This document shows, piece after piece, positions 61,302-64,000 of a DNA stretch of 64,000 nt. The stretch lies in the NCBI GenBank assembly GCA_905182985.1, contig CAJJDN010000178.1, forward strand, positions 62,001 through 126,000, read 5' to 3'. Position 1 is the first letter of the stretch, and every line of letters starts with the position of its first letter. The translations under genes and the position numbers were made by a program. Source of the DNA: Paramecium sonneborni (lineage: Eukaryota; Ciliophora; Oligohymenophorea; Peniculida; Parameciidae). The notes beneath the pieces were generated by a model. The model was given only the letters and a program-made list of their open reading frames with translations, ran no database searches and was not told the origin of the DNA.

Positions 61302-61319
61302 ATCAAATTTAATTATGAT

Positions 61320-61971
61320 TACTGATTTTATTTTTTTTTGCTTTTAAGAACCAAATTTATAGTAATTAATTAATCATTACCAGAAGTTAACTTAATACTT
61401 TAAAGGATCTCAATTAATAATATAAAATTAATATTATAAGGTTTTGAGCAAAATCTATTTGAAATCCAAACTAGCATTAATGAAATTCCATTATAAAAAT
61501 CTTTACTTAATAAGAAATAATATTTTGAATAAAAAACTTAAATCGCATTTTATTTTTTATATATAAAAATTGATAAATTCAAATCAAGTATTTGAGCCAA
61601 TTTGATTACAAGAAATTGTAAAAAAACTTTATTAGGATAGTAATTGATCCAAATAAAAAAATAATTATAAATTAGTAGTAATGATAATTTAGAAACTGAT
61701 ATAAAGTTATATTGTAAATTTTGTAATAAGTGATTATCACTTATAATATTAAAATAGTTGTTTAGACTATCAAAAATATTATTTATGATTTAATAAATCT
61801 TTATTTTCGAACACCATTAAGCTTGGGAAGCTTGGGTAATTATTTGAAAGTGTAAACCAAAGTAGTAATAAGAGCGATTGGTAATATAATGTAGGAATTA
61901 TAAAGCAAAAAGAGACCTCAAAAATAACAATAATAATATCATAGCATTAGGAAGTATAAAATCAATCTAAG
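61320..61971. other. Intergenic, no gene seen
   Basis: About 650 bp, AT-rich. Around 61819 there is a short direct repeat (two copies of AAGCTTGGG). Nothing coding-like. Confidence 0.45.
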
Positions 61972-62603
61972 TTATAAAATGTGATACCAATATTGAATAA
62001 GATTAATGTAATGTAGACTAGTTTTCTAATGAAGCAAATAAAATCATTATGAACATGGTTGATTAATTAATTGTTATATATCCAACAATAATATAAATGG
62101 CATTTTTTACAAGTCACATGACTACATCCTCCATTTTTTAGTATTTTAGAATTACATCTTGGACATTCTTAAGTAGAAACAAATTAAAAAAAAGATGATA
62201 ATAAATCACTTTTAGTATCTTTAATTTTTAATAAGAACAATTTATCAAGCCAAATAACATCTATTTATATCAACTATTAATTTACTGCATAAGTTACAAG
62301 AGAATTCTTCTTTACATCTATTTGTTGGGAGAAATGCATAATAACTAACTACATTTATTATTAGGACAAGGTCTTATTTCTTGGGTTTATTAAAGGTAAT
62401 TTATTAACATAATTTCCATGAACTTTTCTTCTATTTTTTTACTTGTTATTGATTATTGAAAATTTTCTAAGGTGATTATTTGTTTGCTTTCATTATTTAA
62501 ACATGAGATTAAATTGACTTCCTATTTTTGAATTTATTTTCTCTTCAATCCAATTAAGAATACAATCATAACTAAATTAACATTTACAATTAACAATCTT
62601 CAT
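61972..62603 (-). pseudogene. RBR-type E3 ubiquitin ligase pseudogene
   Basis: Minus-strand text in shifting frames follows RBR order: CKCQFSYDCILNWIEEKI as the end of RING1, then a frameshift to CLNNESKQIITLENFQ; EIRPCPNNKCSQLLC for the start of the IBR; a +1 shift to CKEEFSCNLC; an in-frame TGA after INRCYLA; and finally CPRCNSKILKNGGCSHVTC with KKCHLYYCW, a very clear RING2/IBR-end motif containing the usual catalytic-Cys environment. The text then ends at a TGA near 61972 after a hydrophobic tail. At least three disruptions, none fixed by short introns. A dead copy of an active family. Confidence 0.7.
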
Positions 62604-62727
62604 TCAAACAAACGATAAAATTCATTTTTTTATTGACTCTAAATTTTGCTTGATAATTATATAAACATAAATATCTGATTAATTTTGATCATAAAAATTA
62701 ACATATATAAATAACTTTTTACTAAAA

Positions 62728-63333
62728 ATGGATAGTATAGTTTAAGAAAGAGAAAATTCACAAATAATAATCTTAAAAAACTTAGAAGTCAATTCACAAA
62801 TCAATTCTTCTAAATTATAATAATCAATCTAAAATATAAGATAATTGATAAAACCTACTGCATTACATATAGAGCCATAGATGTTGGTTCTTGATAAACC
62901 AGATATGAAAACACCAATAAAAAAGTCTTAAAATCAAAAACTTAGTTCAGATGAGTATGCTACTTTAAAAAAAGGAAGCTAAGTAAAAAATCAACTTGAT
63001 TTTACTTAAAATTCAGCTTAAAATTAGTTTGAAATAAGTTATTCTTATAGAAAAAAGGAGAGTTAGATTATAAAATCAACTGATTATTAAAAGATTTTTG
63101 TACTTTACAATCATTTTTCAATAGTATAGATGATAGATTCATTCGAAGAATGCTTTAAGCTTTTAATAGAAAGTAGTGGTGCATAACTTTTGAGAATACC
63201 AAGTAATTTGATTTTGCGGATTTTAAAAGAAAGGGAAGAATTACAACATTAGTGTATTTTACTCTAAAGAAAACTTTATTATATAGATAGATTATAGGAA
63301 TAATATGAAAGATCTCAATAATAAAATGAATGA
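62728..63333 (+). CDS. Hypothetical coiled-coil protein, 201 aa
   Basis: Intronless frame ATG 62728 to TGA 63331-63333, 202 codons. Gln/Ser-rich N-terminal half (SIVQERENSQIIILKNLEVN), a middle with FVLYNHFSIVQMIDSFEECF, and a C-terminal coiled coil (ILRILKEREELQHQCILLQR, YYIDRLQEQYERSQQQ). No known domain. Its stop is 27 bp before the ATAT1 start on the same strand; the pairing may have no meaning. Confidence 0.7.
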
Positions 63334-63360
63334 TTTATATAAATTCATAATATTAATTAG

Positions 63361-64000
63361 ATGTAATTCAACTTTTACTTATCTAAATGCATGACTGTTA
63401 ATGAAAATGGAATAGCAATTATAAATGGGAATTAAAAACGTAATCCTTAACTTGATGATGTTATTACAACCATGGGCGAAGCTTCTGCATTAGTAATCAA
63501 CCATTATATAAATTAGGCATAAAATTTGAAATAAGTAATTACAAGCCCAATGAGATTTTTTTAGACTGATTAAAAGATGTATATTAAATTAGAAGGAAAA
63601 GTAACTATGCAAAAATATAAATTAGAGTTGTTTTGGAATTCTAAAAATAGGAAGAAAAAACTTATTTCATAGAGATTTAAACGGAGTGATAAAAGAAATT
63701 CAACCCTTATGTGTTTTAGACTTTTATGTACATGAATCAGTTCAAAGAAAAGGTATAGGCAAAGAGCTTTTTGAAGAAATGTTAAGATTAGAAATATTGA
63801 GACCAGAAAAATTGGCTTATGATCGACCATCTGGGAAATTGTTAGGATTCTTAAAGAAACACTATAATTTACAAAGTTATATTCCTCAAAATAATAATTA
63901 CGTCATCTTTACGCAATACTTCTATAATTAATAGACAAATGTATCATAATATTAAATTGCACAATAAACCAATTAATAATAGTAAAACCCTTAATTATGT
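63361..64000 (+). CDS. ATAT1: Alpha-tubulin N-acetyltransferase MEC-17/ATAT1 (3' end outside window)
   Basis: Acetylates Lys40 of alpha-tubulin inside microtubules, including ciliary axonemes. ATG 63361 (MQFNFYLSKCMTVNENG aligns with the ATAT1 start), one 25-nt intron (63601-63625); the frame is open to the window end, 205 codons visible. Family motifs: MGEASALVI, the conserved Gln in NQAQNL, SCFGILKIGRKNLF (joined across the intron), PLCVLDFYVHESVQRKGIGK (beta-strand plus acetyl-CoA P-loop), the catalytic Asp in AYDRPSGKLLGFLKKHY, and YIPQNNNYVIF. After the domain comes a Gln-rich tail (QQTNVSQYQIAQQTNQQQQN) that continues past 64000. Ciliates are rich in acetylated tubulin, so the role fits. 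The original plus-strand reading at 63686 is only the second half of this exon. Confidence 0.93.

Larger units (their letters stand above)
59682..61319. repeat. Direct duplication around 444 Ns (assembly overlap 4)
   Basis: Bases 59682-60278 recur at 60723-61319 (597 bp, offset 1041) on both sides of an N run at 60279-60722. Each copy holds one whole small gene. As with the other three gaps, the copies look identical and end abruptly at the Ns, so the gap is probably artificial. Confidence 0.92.

Noticed and set aside
63570..63830. 86-codon minus-strand frame
   Set aside because: Antisense shadow of the ATAT1 gene.

Overview
The window comes from a ciliate macronuclear genome, almost certainly Paramecium. 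It is very AT-rich. Recognisable proteins (ribosomal protein S5, NAA15, HemW, calpains, PRP4, VPS36, AAR2, ubiquitin, alpha-tubulin acetyltransferase) read correctly only when TAA and TAG are glutamine and TGA is the sole stop. Genes are interrupted by tiny introns; I infer 54, all 20-31 nt, GT...AG. Nearly every gene model below was checked by requiring that exon length be an exact multiple of three after intron removal.

Layout. 1-8054: minus-strand genes for a WBP2-like GRAM protein, RPS5 (present twice because of an assembly duplication), a long coiled-coil protein and a pseudokinase-MORN protein. 8100-10200: decayed coding relics. 10233-11934: two small tandem protein kinases. 12040-15700: a frameshifted Ulp1/SENP-like protease (also duplicated by assembly) and an orphan ORF. 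15704-25978: an ankyrin protein, HemW, NAA15 and several unknowns. 26241-27919: two weak gene models. 28109-34479: a tandem pair of calpains plus a pseudogene. 35472-38228: a protein with six RING-like zinc clusters. 38324-43677: a nucleotide-sugar transporter and two tandem protein kinases, with the transporter and the first kinase start duplicated around a run of Ns. 44022-51152: an EF-hand protein convergent with three tandem copies of a two-membrane-segment family. 51784-57441: PRP4, VPS36, an unknown ORF overlapping AAR2, a small MGC-start protein and a cytochrome b5 protein, all very tightly packed. 57933-58634: a partly degenerate polyubiquitin. 59701-61301: an unknown gene duplicated around Ns. 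61972-62603: an RBR ubiquitin-ligase pseudogene. 62728-64000: an unknown gene and MEC-17/ATAT1, which runs off the window end.

There is no operon logic. Functional themes are local: ubiquitin and proteolysis (polyubiquitin, RING/RBR proteins, calpains, a Ulp1-like relic), splicing factors next to each other (PRP4, AAR2), and families made by tandem duplication (kinases twice, calpains, membrane proteins).

All four N gaps are flanked by direct duplications of about 0.6-1.26 kb that look identical. They are best read as unmerged overlapping contig ends, so the duplicated genes should be counted once. I saw no tRNA, rRNA, CRISPR array, transposase or telomere. Promoters and terminators cannot be called from this sequence alone.
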